This document shows, piece by piece, positions 55,035 to 64,000 of a stretch of 64,000 nt of DNA (within the stretch, counting starts at the first letter, position 1; each line of letters opens with the position of its first letter). This DNA comes from Tetraselmis striata (lineage: Eukaryota; Chlorophyta; Chlorodendrophyceae; Chlorodendrales; Chlorodendraceae): assembly GCA_006384855.1 (NCBI GenBank), contig VCJN01001758.1:248001-312000 (forward strand), read 5' to 3'. The notes under the pieces are model-generated. The model had not been told where the DNA came from, did no database searches, and was given only the letters and a program-made list of their open reading frames with translations. The position numbers and the translations under genes are program-made.

Positions 55035-56937
55035 ATGGTCCAGGAGGATTCGCCGAGCGACACGGCGGCGATGGCGGCGATGAAGGTGGCGCTCAATCGC
55101 CTGGAGACCGAAGAGGGCCGCCGCCGGGGGTACGATCTCAAGCCCGATCCGGGAGCGATCATCGTCGCGTCCCCTCCAAAGTGCGGGACGACGTGGATGC
55201 AGCACATCGTCCATGGTCTGCGCAGCCGCGGCAACATGGACTTCGACGAGGCGCGTCCGCCGGTGGCCCATTCTGCCCACTTCACGAACCTCCTGTGCCA
55301 CCATTCGGCGTTCGCCGGCTCCCAGTCCCATCCGCACCCTTTATATCGCCTGATTGCTTACCATGCATGTCAGTTTTGTCCCTGGGATTCCTTTCCATTG
55401 CTGAAGGATGATTATAAGCGCGGTGTGACGGTGTACTCGTCTCGTCTCGGTGTGACGGCGTCTCGTCTAATTAACCCGCCCCCCTCCCCCCATTCCCCGC
55501 CACGCTCTCGCAGATTTCCATCGCTGTGCCGTGCCTCGAGATGGCTTGGGACAGCGGCGTGGATCCGTTGGCACCGCAGGTAGCCGCTGCTCTCTATGAT
55601 CAGCTATACATACCCGCTTCCACGCCGCCCGGTGCAAAGACTTGTCTCAGGCCAATGGGCACCCCCGCCCCCCCACCCGCTCCTTGACGATGATGTCCAA
55701 CGGGCCACGTGCATTGCTCGCAGGCACACAGTCCCGCGGCGTACAAGACCCACTTTTACTACCCGCACTGCCCCTCAGGCTGCAAGAAGATATTCGTCCT
55801 GCGCGACCCGATGGTGTCCCCGCCTCCCCCCCCCCCCCCCCCCCCCCCCCTCACTTCTATGCGTAATCTGCCGCCTCTCCCCGCCGCGCTGCACTCACTT
55901 TTCGTGCTCCTCGGGCAGGATGCCGGACCATCCTTCTACAAGTTTCTCAACGGCTGGTTCTTCGAAAAGGACTCCATCCCCATGGAGGCGTTCCTCAACG
56001 AGTTCTTCCTGAGGCGCGGGGAGCCCGAGTCCTGGCTCAACAACGCCTCCATCTGGCACAACATCCGCTCGTGGTACGCGCACCGGGCGGACAGCGACGT
56101 GCTCTGGATCCACTTCGAGGACATGAAGGTGCGCCCGTCGCTGGGCTGGGTGCATCCCGGGCAGCGCCCCCCTCCCGGCGACACTGATGGATTACATCCG
56201 GCTGCCCCTTGTCGGAATGCAGGAGGATCTGCCCGCCTGCGTGGATCTAATTGCGGAGTATATAGGATGCGGGGCCGACGACAAGGAGCTCAAGGTGAGG
56301 CCGCCTGCGCCCGGCAGGGGCAGTGCTGAGTGAGCGCATTGCGGAACGCCTGTGCAGTGGAGAGAGGATGGCGGAGATGTTGCAGTCGCTGGAAATTCTG
56401 CTTATAACCGATACATGACGCCTGCACATAGCTCATCAAAATGAACAGATGGAAAGCGGCGCCGCCGCCGCTGCTACTTTATTTCGGGTGTTTGCGATGA
56501 TTTCCTGCGCAGGAGCTGGTTGTTAAGCAGTCCAGCATAGAGTTCATGAGCGCGCACAGCGCCAAGTTTGACGAGCACCACCTCAAGCTGGCCCGCAACA
56601 CGATCTGCGGGCTGCCCGAGCGGGCTGGCCTGGACGGGCAGAGCGCGCCAAAGGTGAGCCGCCCAAGGCCGTCCCCTCACTCGGCGGCATGCGGGCGGGC
56701 AGGTGGGCGGCCAGCGGGTTGTGTTTGACGGGCGCTTGGGTGTGTTTGTGCCGGCAGGTCCGCGCTGGGCAGACGGGGACCGGGGAGGCGCAGCTGAGCG
56801 CTGAGATGGTGCAGGCGATTCAGCGCAAGTGGGCGGAGGTGGTCGCCCCGGTCTGCGGCTGCGGCACCTACGCAGAGATGCGCGACGAGGTCAATCGGGA
56901 ACTCCGCCGGCCGTGGGCCAAGCCTGCGCAGCAGTAG
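55035..56937 (+). CDS. PAPS-dependent sulfotransferase (Sulfotransfer_1), seven exons
   Basis: Exons: 55035-55250, 55514-55579, 55724-55813, 55919-56128, 56223-56294, 56513-56653, 56758-56937 (stop TAG). All are phase 0, 975 nt, 324 aa. The PAPS 5'-phosphosulfate loop is VASPPKCGTTW (about residues 44-54). The 3'-phosphate region is KIFVLRDPM...SFYKFLNGWFF. Also visible are WLNNASIWHNIRSWYAHR, LWIHFEDMK and a C-terminal RAGQTGTGE that corresponds to the RKGxxGxWK motif. Cytosolic-type sulfotransferases move sulfate from PAPS to hydroxyl or amine groups of small molecules. The acceptor cannot be told from sequence. The first intron appears to start GC (GACGAG then GCGCGT); a GT donor 12 bases later (exon 1 to 55262) would add four residues that fit the family less well. 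Confidence 0.93.
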
Positions 56938-57657
56938 TCCGTACCGCGCCGGTGGTGGGTGGTAGTAGAAGGCACCCGTGAGCCAGCCATTGGCGACCAG
57001 TCGATCAAGCCCGTGACGCCATACACGAAACGCAGGGAAGCACGGTGCCCGGCAGAGATTTGAACAGCGTCATTTATGACTTCGTCGTCAGTGAGATCAT
57101 TCCTGGCGCAGTGATGAGTGACTGCCCTTGCGTTCCTGGATGCGAGGGGGGCAGTCCTGCGCGTGCAACTTGCACTGAAATAGCATGGCATAGCAGCGAG
57201 GACCATGCACGCTGCACACTGATCGTAGCACATGGTGGGATCTTACCATCTGTCCCCCTTTAGTCCGCGAAGGAGGACCCAACTTGTCGGCGTTATGACA
57301 CAGACACCACCAAGACACCCCGGAGCTATTGATGCGGTGTTGCAAGCGGCTGGATTGTCTTTGCGCCCACAAAGGCGCTTCGGAAATGTTGTGGTTGTCG
57401 GTGTCATCCATGCATGTTGCCGGCCAAGACAAGGCGGGGCAGCTTCTGACAGTCCATTACAACACAGCGCGGGGTTCCTCCCTCGCTACGACCTCCAGTG
57501 CCGATCGGGACGCGCCATCCCTTGAACATTAACGGCATGTCAAACGAGGCAGGGGCCACCCGGAGGGACATGGAGCAGCCGCAGGGCGGCCATCGCATCA
57601 GAGGCTGTCCCGCCGGCCCGCGGGATGAGGCAGGCACCTCGCGTGTCCGGTGGCGCG
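56938..57657. other. Spacer between convergent sulfotransferase and Makorin-like genes
   Basis: Holds both 3' UTRs. No further exon seen. A TTTGAAC word near 57060 is not part of a foldable tRNA. Confidence 0.5.
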
Positions 57658-58494
57658 TCACTGAGGCAGGTCCATGAAGTGGGCCAACAGGACGGGCTTC
57701 ATGATGTGCACCTCGCCGTCGGCGTTGCCAAAGTGACGGAGCGTCGGCTCGTCCAGGCTGCCGTCCGGCAGCATGTGCTGCACGCGCAGCAACAACGCCG
57801 GACACACAAACACATTGTGATATGCGTCATTGTGGTATGGGGGTGCTGGATTCACATATGTGGATGCATATGCCTACACATCATCAGGGTAAGCTTTCCG
57901 TGGGACATTGGCCAGCGAAACCCATGTGCAGGGTACACCACCTCCGGTGTCATGTCGGCATGTCTGTGGCACGATGCTATGTAACAAGGAACAGGCTTCA
58001 CGAGGGGTTTTTCGGTGAGATTATGTTGGTAATCACAATATCGGATGAGCCTCGACATAAGCGGGCATTTCATTGGGAATTGGTCATATGGAATGACGTA
58101 GCAATCAGGGCAGACTGACTGAGGGGGGGGGGGGGGGGAGGTGGCGGGCGCACCCGGTAGAAGCACGACGTCCCGAATGGGCAGGTCCCGTTTCCCCTGT
58201 TGAAGTGCCGGCAGTCGATGGAGGAGAGCTTGGCCTTGTAGCCTGCAGCGCCCCCAGGAAGAGGAGGAGGTCAACCGCAGCCTGGTGCGGGCGGGCGCCA
58301 GGGGCGTGGTGGAGGGCATGCTGGGGGGGCGGGCAGTGCGTGGTGCGTGCAATGGTGGGAACATGTTGAGCCGACTGCGCCCGAGGATGCCTACCGTTGA
58401 TGATCCTCGCCTTCTCCTCCGCCGTGCTGGGCCACACGGAGGACGGCGTGATGAAGTGCGTGGTGGTGCGGCACAGCGGGCAGGTGCGCAGCGC
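57658..58494 (-). CDS. Makorin-type RING/CCCH E3 ligase, C-terminal three exons only
   Basis: Exons: 58494-58395, 58242-58154, 57777-57658 (stop TGA), phases matching. The peptide is the last part of a Makorin: the end of the RING ([19 protein letters not shown]), the linker ([20 protein letters not shown]), a C-terminal CCCH zinc finger ([21 protein letters not shown]) and the conserved tail ([20 protein letters not shown]). Makorins ubiquitinate targets and bind RNA through CCCH fingers. The first half of the RING and the N-terminal CCCH fingers should lie at higher coordinates, but I find no matching exon between 58495 and 63345. A (TATATG)n array and other repeats begin 270 bp upstream. 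So either an unusually long intron, an unrecognised exon or a truncated gene. Confidence 0.8.
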
Positions 58495-58759
58495 CTGCCG
58501 TGACACAGCAGGACCCAGCCAGGCAGTCAGCACAGCACAGCACAGCGCTGCGCAAGGCGGCGTGTTGGCGGGCATATCAAACTGCGACGAGGGGGTCTAT
58601 GCACCGGTGCCCGGAATACGCTGGACGGGCATTTTGCTCGAGAACTGCGCGAGCCGCCTCTGAAATCTAGCATTGCCACATAGAGGTGCCGGTGAAAGGA
58701 TTGCAGGCCGTTGGATGTTAGTACCAGAACGAGAGCCAGGAATGGCAAATGAATACTGT

Positions 58760-58767
58760 ACAGAATA

Positions 58768-58865
<98 letters not shown>

Positions 58866-58925
58866 TATAGGTATATGTATATGTATATGCATATGTATAT
58901 GCATATGTATATTATATGATTGTAT
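58760..58925. repeat. (TATATG)n hexamer microsatellite
   Basis: About 150 bp of TATATG units with a few interruptions. It gives spurious long Ile/Cys or Tyr/Met open frames on both strands. Confidence 0.92.
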
Positions 58926-58945
58926 GTATGTATATGTATATACGT

Positions 58946-58996
<51 letters not shown>

Positions 58997-58997
58997 C
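58946..58997. repeat. Compound (AC)n(AT)n(GT)n microsatellite
   Basis: ACACACAC, then an AT run of about 24 bp, then GTGTGTGTG. The AC and GT ends are complementary, so the whole tract can fold as one hairpin. Confidence 0.85.
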
Positions 58998-59066
58998 GCG
59001 GGTGCAGAGACAGGCCTCCCTTGGTGTCCAATGTGCCCTGAGCCCCTCTCGCCGTTGGCTGTGCAG

Positions 59067-59171
59067 AAAATGTACCAGCGGCTAGGCTTTGTGAAGGACC
59101 CGGAGCAGGGCAAGGGCGCGGTCGCAGACGACATCGGGAAGGAGCTGGTGGGCGCCGCCGCGGGGGATTGA
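59067..59171 (+). CDS. Orphan terminal exon, possibly from an acetyltransferase-like gene
   Basis: After a good acceptor (GGCTGTGCAG) the plus strand reads [20 protein letters not shown] then [14 protein letters not shown] and stops. MYQRLGF resembles the (L/M)YxxLGF motif near the C-terminus of GNAT acetyltransferases. No upstream exon on the plus strand was recognised, and the hexamer repeat lies directly before it. This may be a gene fragment or a wrong guess. Confidence 0.28.
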   Translation, partial: KMYQRLGFVKDPEQGKGAVADDIGKELVGAAAGD

Positions 59172-60165
59172 GCGACCGACCCGCCCCGCCGCCTGCGGTT
59201 CCCCTACGGAGGCATGCCTGACCCGCTACCGCACGCACAACCTGGTCACCCCCCTCGCCCGGGCGGGACCCCCCTCACCCGGCCGCGCAGCCTGGGCCCT
59301 CCCTGCCCCTGCTGAGTGCCTAGTGCAGTCGCCGCCAGTCCGCCAGCGCCCGGGTGGTGGAGTGGGCCGCTCCCGGTAGGGAAGCCCCGGCGGCCCCTCC
59401 CTCTCAGGATAGACTAGCCGTATCTAATGGTCTGCGTGCGCCGGCCGAGGGCGCCGCCTCCTGACATATGTAGCATATCGTAGTATCCGGCAGCGCTCCG
59501 TTGTCGTTGTAGATTGGAAACATGCATGCGACGATTGTCCACCGTCCGCCGCCGCCCTCCCTGCCCACTGGTAGCCAAACTGTAATGGCAGCACCGGGCG
59601 GCCTCGTGCGTAATTGGGCCCCGAGCCTGGGGCTGCGGCGGTTCACTGCTGTGTCTTTGTTGCTCGCCTGGAATATGCGCACGTAGCATGCAGCAGGGGC
59701 GATGGGGATGGGATCCCTTCGCGCTAGGCGGGTTGAAGGGCGGCGCCCCTCTCAACTTCCCTCACGCAGAGGAGGATGGGCGCCTGGGGGCTGGGACATA
59801 GTTCTGTATGAGGCGCTTTCCCACGAGGAATCGCTATGCCAGCCGCTGGGAGGAGAGGGAGTAGGGACTTGACCGTCAGAGCGCTGCATGCTGCGGGCTA
59901 CGGCTGACCCTATGCAAGTCCATGCAGCCGGCCGTAAGACAGCTGGCCTGTGAGGTTTTAAGTTGACGGCGATTAGTACCACTGTACTGCAACATAGCCA
60001 CGTAGCCTACAGAGCCCCCGCCCTACGCGCTTCGATTAAGCGGACCCTGTGCGGGTTGGTCAGGGGCGGGCCCTTCCCTGATGCTGGATAAAGACGGCTT
60101 GGCAAGACGAAAACCTCATTCAGTTGTAACACATTTCAATGTGTTTGGGTGTGTGGGTGTGTGTT

Positions 60166-60209
<44 letters not shown>
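60166..60209. repeat. (TG)n microsatellite
   Basis: About 20 TG units, nearly uninterrupted. Confidence 0.92.
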
Positions 60210-60210
<1 letters not shown>

Positions 60211-61950
60211 CTGCACATGGTAGTCCAGGAGCGTGTGGCACGCAGTGGTACCCTCGCCGCGCTGCTTCTCCTGCCCCACCCATGGCTGCCCCATGACGCA
60301 CAACCGCCGCCTGCTCCCGCGAGCACTTCGCCGGGTGCCCCGCCTCTTTGTCAGTGCGGAGGTGTGCACCACCGCGAAGGCGCATCTGTCCTCGTAGTTC
60401 GCCGGGTGCATGCGCGGGGGTGTGCGTGTGGTGACGGGGGAGCCGGAAGGCGTTGCAAGTGAGCCGCGAACAGTGAAAAGCGCAGAACCCGTCCCCGTTT
60501 TGTGGGGAGTGGAGGCAAGGGCTCGAGTGGAATTGGAGGTTTCTTCCAACTTTGTTCCTGGGCGATCCAGGCCAGCTGTCTCTCTGCCAGACTACACGAA
60601 CCCGCATGGAATCGGCCATGCTTTGAAGGCCAGGGGCTCTGCTGGTTGAAGCGCGTATTACATGAGAAATCGTAGCAGCACAAGCACCTTGCACTATAAG
60701 TATATACCAGGAAGGGGGTCTGCATCTTGCTTGGCGCTATTTATGTGCGGGTGAATGAAGGGCACAGGCATAGTGGATACCTACTGATGCAGTGCTGATG
60801 CGCTGCCTGGGCTGCTGTGCGGGGAGATATTGGCGTGCAGTAACGCAAATTAGTCATCAATCGATCGCACTATGACTTGTGGTGCAGCTGTGCGGACGAT
60901 ATTTTCCTGAGATTGCCACGGGTCGTTCTGGGAATACGTGGCTGATCACCCACGCGACTGCGCATTGGCACTGTAAATGACCATAATCGATAGACCGTTT
61001 CTATATGTTGATGTTGGTTGCAGGTTTTACAACCAAAAATTAGAATGCACGGCAAGTACTGGGGAAGGAAAAAGCCTACCGTTTCTATATCACGGGACAG
61101 GTGCGGAGCTCAAACCGAAATACGGTCAATACAGAGCCCGGGATACACATTGTTTCTAGGGTTTCACGGAAGAAACATTTTTCCAATTTAATTTCTTTGT
61201 GTTTGATTTCCTTTCCAAATTTTCTTTGTGTCGTCGTGGCAAATATACTACGCGTACCTCCCATGGCACCTGTCATTGTGTCAGCATGGAGTAGTGCATC
61301 CCCGCCCCATGCCAGGCTTCGGAGCGCATGTGATACAGCAGGCATGCACAGTACTGGTATAGGTATCTCTTCAAGAACGGAGGCACAGGCCACACGCATC
61401 ACATCACATGACATCATATGCGTATTAGTAGGCTCGTGGTGTTTGCTCCCATGTGCGCGCGCACGTGTGTGTGTGTGTGTGGAGACGAGCACGTGTTCTG
61501 CTTGTGCTCTCCCGCTCGCATACCGGCCGGGGCTCGGCACCCACAACGAGGCATGTATCGACATTGCAGTCTGAACAAATTTCAATATTGGACGCATAAA
61601 AGATATTGTTATGTTATTATTATCCTAGTATAAAGGGGATGACGTGATGTTACTGTAGTTTAAGTCCCATTCCGTGTACCGATGACTATTAGCAGATATC
61701 GCAACCTTCGGGTTTGCGGTATACTGTCGTTGACCCCCCAACCCCCGCCGTCCACCCCCCGGCGAAGAGAAAAAAATACAACCCGATTAATACACGGATC
61801 TTCCGACTTTCTGGCGCAAAACAATTTATGTGCTGTTTTGATACAAGGATTACATTGTTTCGGCCACCGCACATGGGGTGCACGGCCGCCTCTAGGGTTC
61901 GATCGAACCATAGAAACCTATGTGGCTTTGAGTGTTTGTGTGAATTACAG

Positions 61951-62012
61951 GAGGGGCAGTTCCCCAGAATTAGAAAATCAACACAGCAAGCCGCCTAAAA
62001 GCGGCCCGCATC
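61951..62012 (-). repeat. Short dispersed element flanked by ~20-bp direct repeats
   Basis: An inverted copy of the 54424-54500 element, including CCGCCTAAAAGCGGC and AATCAACACAGCAAGCC. It is flanked by GAGTGTTTGTGTGAATTACAG-like (61930-61950) and GAGTGTTTGTGTGAGTACAG (62013-62032), which differ only slightly. Confidence 0.75.
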
Positions 62013-63256
62013 GAGTGTTTGTGTGAGTACAGGTAGCTTCTAGGGTCTCCGTCTTCCGTCCGTCCCCATGTGCTGCGTACACGTGCCGGCGCGGCACTAC
62101 GAGGTACAGGAAGCAGTACAAGTACGGCATTATTCGCCACGAGGGAAGTACATTAACTGCCTGCTGCCTTTTCACTTTGTGTACTGATGTACCCGTACCT
62201 CCAAACTCATCATTAACTCGCGACAAAAGAAAGCCGTCGCCTCGCGGCCCCCTCTCTCTTCGTGTGCCCAATAAAAGTATATTTCCTTCGTACTGCCACG
62301 CGCCGGCGGGCGGTACTGCGACGGTGCCTGTACTGCTACTGTTCTCGTACCATGTATCTACGGCTTTTTCCTTCCACAGTACTTTCCATGCATTCTCTTG
62401 ACGCTCTCCCTGTGACCAAAAAGAAATACGACGCGCACCCATAAGCAACCTATGCCTTACCCAGGCTGTCAGCAACCCCTCCAAAATGGGCTTGCATGCA
62501 ACCTATTGGAACATTCGGTATATACCTCCGATACCAGCCTATGATATATCGATATATATGGTATGGTAGGCGCCCAGCCCGGAGGCCTGGGGGTTGCCAA
62601 TAGTGGGTGCCTGGCTGTAGCCCGACCGATATCTACCCATATACCTCTGCTGTATTTTCGTCTGCGTCCGACCTCTGGCAGGCAGGGCAGGCTCTGATTT
62701 GCAGTGTTCTCATTGCCGCGCCGTCATCCGTAGCCCGTAGCCCGAGAGTGCTCCGCTTCAACACGTGGCGCTGGGAGGGATCGATCGTTAGGCCTCAAGG
62801 ATAGGGGGGGTGGTGCTCCAACCACGAGGGGGGTGGTCAGAAGCCCTTCACGTGACATCACAAAACCCTAACATGCCTTGAGGAATGGTCACAGGTCACT
62901 CCCTATATTGGTATTTGAGGCATCATCGCGCGTCGCCATTGCCTCATTTGAGGCATTCCTCGGGGTGGTGTTAACGACTTCACCCAAACTTTGGCCCTGG
63001 CAAAAGGATCGTGAGCTGCATGACCCTGGTGGTGAGACTTTGAAGGGGGGGGGGGGGGACCAGGCGAGTAGGGGCTCGAGTAAAACATAATACAACGCTT
63101 GCGCAGTCATTGTGGTAGCTGCATGGGCTGGGGTGGGGCAGGACCCCAACGCACTCCGACGCGGTGTCGCCACCCACCACAGGGAGGTGGCAATGCGTTA
63201 CTCCACAACATGGGGAGGGTGCCCCTTGGGGGGCACGCAGGTGTATGAGAGGGCGC

Positions 63257-63287
<31 letters not shown>

Positions 63288-63345
63288 GGACAGCACCAGT
63301 AGGTATGCTGCCGCAAGCTAGTCTAGCGGGGGCTGGGGCTTGTGT

Positions 63346-63864
63346 CTACTCGGCCTTGGCCTCCTTGGCCTTGCCGGGCATCTTGCTGAGGACGGGCTCC
63401 AGCTTGTCCATGACCATCTTCTTCACCTCCTTGAACTTGGTCATGACCTGATCAAAGAGCTATGGGCAGGGGCAGGGGGGGGGGGGGGGGAGAGGGGGGG
63501 GGAGCCTCAGCATCCCGCATGCTGCGAACAAGCGCACCCACTGCCCATTTCACCCTATGGAATCAAATACGGCGGCACCCGGGTCATGCAGCCTCGGACC
63601 TTGTCGATCTCTGTCTGGTAGGTGTCGTACAGCTTGGGCACAGTCATCATGAAGACCGCGGCTGCGGAGAAGGAGCGCAAGCATCAGCTGGTTGAGGCCA
63701 AACGCGCCATGCCAGGCCTCATGTAGGCACGCAGAGCCCCTTCCCCCCCCCCCCCCCCCCCCCCCCCCCCTTCTCCTTTGCAGAGCATACCCACCAAGGA
63801 AAGCAAACGTGAACAGAGAGAAGTAGTGGCCGATCTTGGCAGCCACCAGGAAGACCAGGGCGAG
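63346..63864 (-). CDS. Reticulon-like protein, last three exons (5' part outside window)
   Basis: Exons: 63864-63795, 63661-63600, 63459-63346 (stop TAG), with matching phases. They read LALVFLVAAKIGHYFSLFTF then AFLAAVFMMTVPKLYDTYQT, EIDK, and a Lys-rich tail LFDQVMTKFKEVKKMVMD ending KAKEAKAE. The hydrophobic segment followed by F-x-x-T-V-P-x-L-Y-(D/E)-x-Y is the end of the reticulon homology domain, whose paired membrane hairpins curve ER tubules. The first hairpin must lie upstream beyond 64000. Bases 63865-64000 look like intron. The tail is longer than the short C-terminus of plant RTNLB proteins and lacks an obvious KKxx retrieval signal. Confidence 0.8.
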
Positions 63865-64000
63865 CTGCAGCGAGGGCACAGGGAGATAAAAGGAGGGGAG
63901 GGGTCAGTGCGCACCAGGAGCATTTGATTTGTTGATGATCAAAACATCGAGATGCACTTTGCAGCTAAAGCAGCGGCGCATGGAACGGCAGCATATGCAG

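Larger units (their letters stand above)
59172..63345. other. Gene-poor region with repeats
   Basis: About 4.2 kb without a recognisable gene. Contains a (TG)n run at about 60166-60209, a short (GT)n at about 61459-61480, the dispersed element copy at 61951-62012 and G-runs at about 63044-63058 and 63258-63285. Open frames present are compositional. Confidence 0.5.

Noticed and set aside
58771-59085. Ile/Cys- and Tyr/Met-repeat proteins
   Set aside because: They are translations of the TATATG microsatellite.
59404-59682. Missing RING exon of the Makorin gene (CYICQE motif)
   Set aside because: Only the first two Cys match; no following RING residues and no donor site nearby.

Overview
This is a nuclear window from a GC-rich eukaryote, most likely a chlorophyte green alga. 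The reasons are a nuclear gene for a plastid-type ribosomal protein bL9 with a transit-peptide-like leader, plant/algal-style genes broken by many short GT-AG introns, plant-type telomere-like (CCCTAAA) words in introns, and very frequent long poly-C/poly-G tracts. Nothing bacterial in layout is present. Multi-exon genes were assembled by hand by matching splice sites, codon phase and protein-family similarity. In each complete model the exon lengths add up to a multiple of three.

Layout, left to right. 1-1622: unassigned, with a perfect hairpin next to a TATA-like box. 1623-3070 (+): two-exon questin-oxidase-like (DUF4243) gene. 4010-4609 (-): intronless plastid ribosomal protein bL9. 5036-5277 (-): first of three tRNA-derived SINE copies. 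5.3-8.2 kb: possible old DNA transposon with a Myb/SANT-like coding remnant. 9564-15426 (+): 11-exon protein with four Tudor-like domains. 15703-16691: hAT-type element with a perfect 8-bp target duplication. 17041-17290 (+): second SINE. 17340-25363: an ~8-kb element bounded by ~85-bp inverted repeats, filled with about 29 copies of a ~185-bp unit shaped like a mini-exon plus intron. 28516-31741 (+): six-exon WW-domain trimethylguanosine synthase (TGS1). 32258-33555 (-): small coiled-coil gene, tentatively Abl-interactor-like. 34018-34089 (+): tRNA-Gly(UCC). 35348-47498 (-): 22-exon RCC1-UBA-RCC1-HECT ubiquitin ligase (HERC-like). 47.5-55 kb: repeat-rich, with the third SINE, a broken retroelement fossil, a second hAT-type element (52914-54380, 8-bp target duplication) and a short dispersed repeat. 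55035-56937 (+): seven-exon PAPS-dependent sulfotransferase. 57658-58494 (-): C-terminal half of a Makorin-type RING/CCCH ubiquitin ligase. 59.2-63.3 kb: microsatellites and unassigned sequence. 63346-63864 (-): last three exons of a reticulon-like gene that runs off the right edge.

The host genes are unrelated housekeeping functions (plastid translation, snRNA cap hypermethylation, ubiquitination, sulfation, ER shaping, chromatin reading). They do not form a pathway. The most unusual parts are the TIR-bounded mini-exon array, the UBA domain inserted in the RCC1 array of the HECT ligase, and a genome-style signature: long C-runs lie on the coding strand of introns almost without exception.
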